From Nitrospirae bacterium RBG_16_43_11 (lineage in GTDB: Bacteria; Nitrospirota; 9FT-COMBO-42-15; HDB-SIOI813), in NCBI GenBank assembly GCA_001805165.1, contig MHEI01000092.1, forward strand, positions 1-5,932: a stretch of 5,932 nucleotides of DNA. The letters run 5' to 3'. The notes beneath the pieces were generated by a model. That model ran no database searches. It had not been told where the DNA came from and saw nothing but the letters and a program-made list of their open reading frames with translations. Positions 5,927-5,932 of the stretch are shown piece by piece. Position numbers and translations under genes: made by a program. The first letter of the stretch is position 1. The number at the start of each line of letters is the position of its first letter.

Positions 5927-5932
5927 GACAAT

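Overview
The window carries four genes, all on the minus strand and so transcribed from high to low coordinates. In order they are a large ATPase-type transcriptional regulator (5926 to 2579), an unrecognised 111-residue protein (2403 to 2068), a 59-residue small protein (1879 to 1700), and the first 476 residues of a CHASE2 membrane sensor that very probably continues into a class III adenylate/guanylate cyclase domain beyond base 1. No plus-strand gene is supported; plus-strand open frames are shadows of these genes. I see no RNA gene, CRISPR array, transposase or phage gene.

Organism: a Gram-negative-type bacterium of moderate GC content, rich in signal transduction. Three features recall anammox planctomycetes (Brocadiales), Nitrospirota and some deltaproteobacterial lineages: a CHASE2-cyclase, a regulator with a C-terminal winged helix plus BTAD, and short C/T-rich inverted repeats, one of them inside a coding region. 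This placement rests on general familiarity, not on a marker gene, and is weak.

Layout: 2579-5926 encodes a STAND-type NTPase, a TPR-like region, and a SARP-like winged helix plus BTAD. A lysine/arginine-rich in-frame insertion (about residues 125-171) lies just before Walker B and begins with sequence that looks like a dispersed repeat. The 2404-2578 gap holds a candidate sigma-70-like promoter for the 111-residue gene. The 1880-2067 gap holds a perfect inverted repeat with 33-bp arms (1951-2017). The 1429-1699 gap (271 bp) holds a smaller inverted repeat (1615-1629), a stretch G-rich on the minus strand, and the ribosome binding site of the CHASE2 gene.

Working together (inference): the common orientation and the mix of a one-component ATP-dependent regulator, two small proteins and a second-messenger-type membrane sensor suggest a signalling island. 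The gaps of 175-271 bp and the repeats mean that one operon is not established. The most notable points are the repeat-derived protein insertion, the perfect 67-bp palindrome, and the 59-residue protein next to the CHASE2 sensor.
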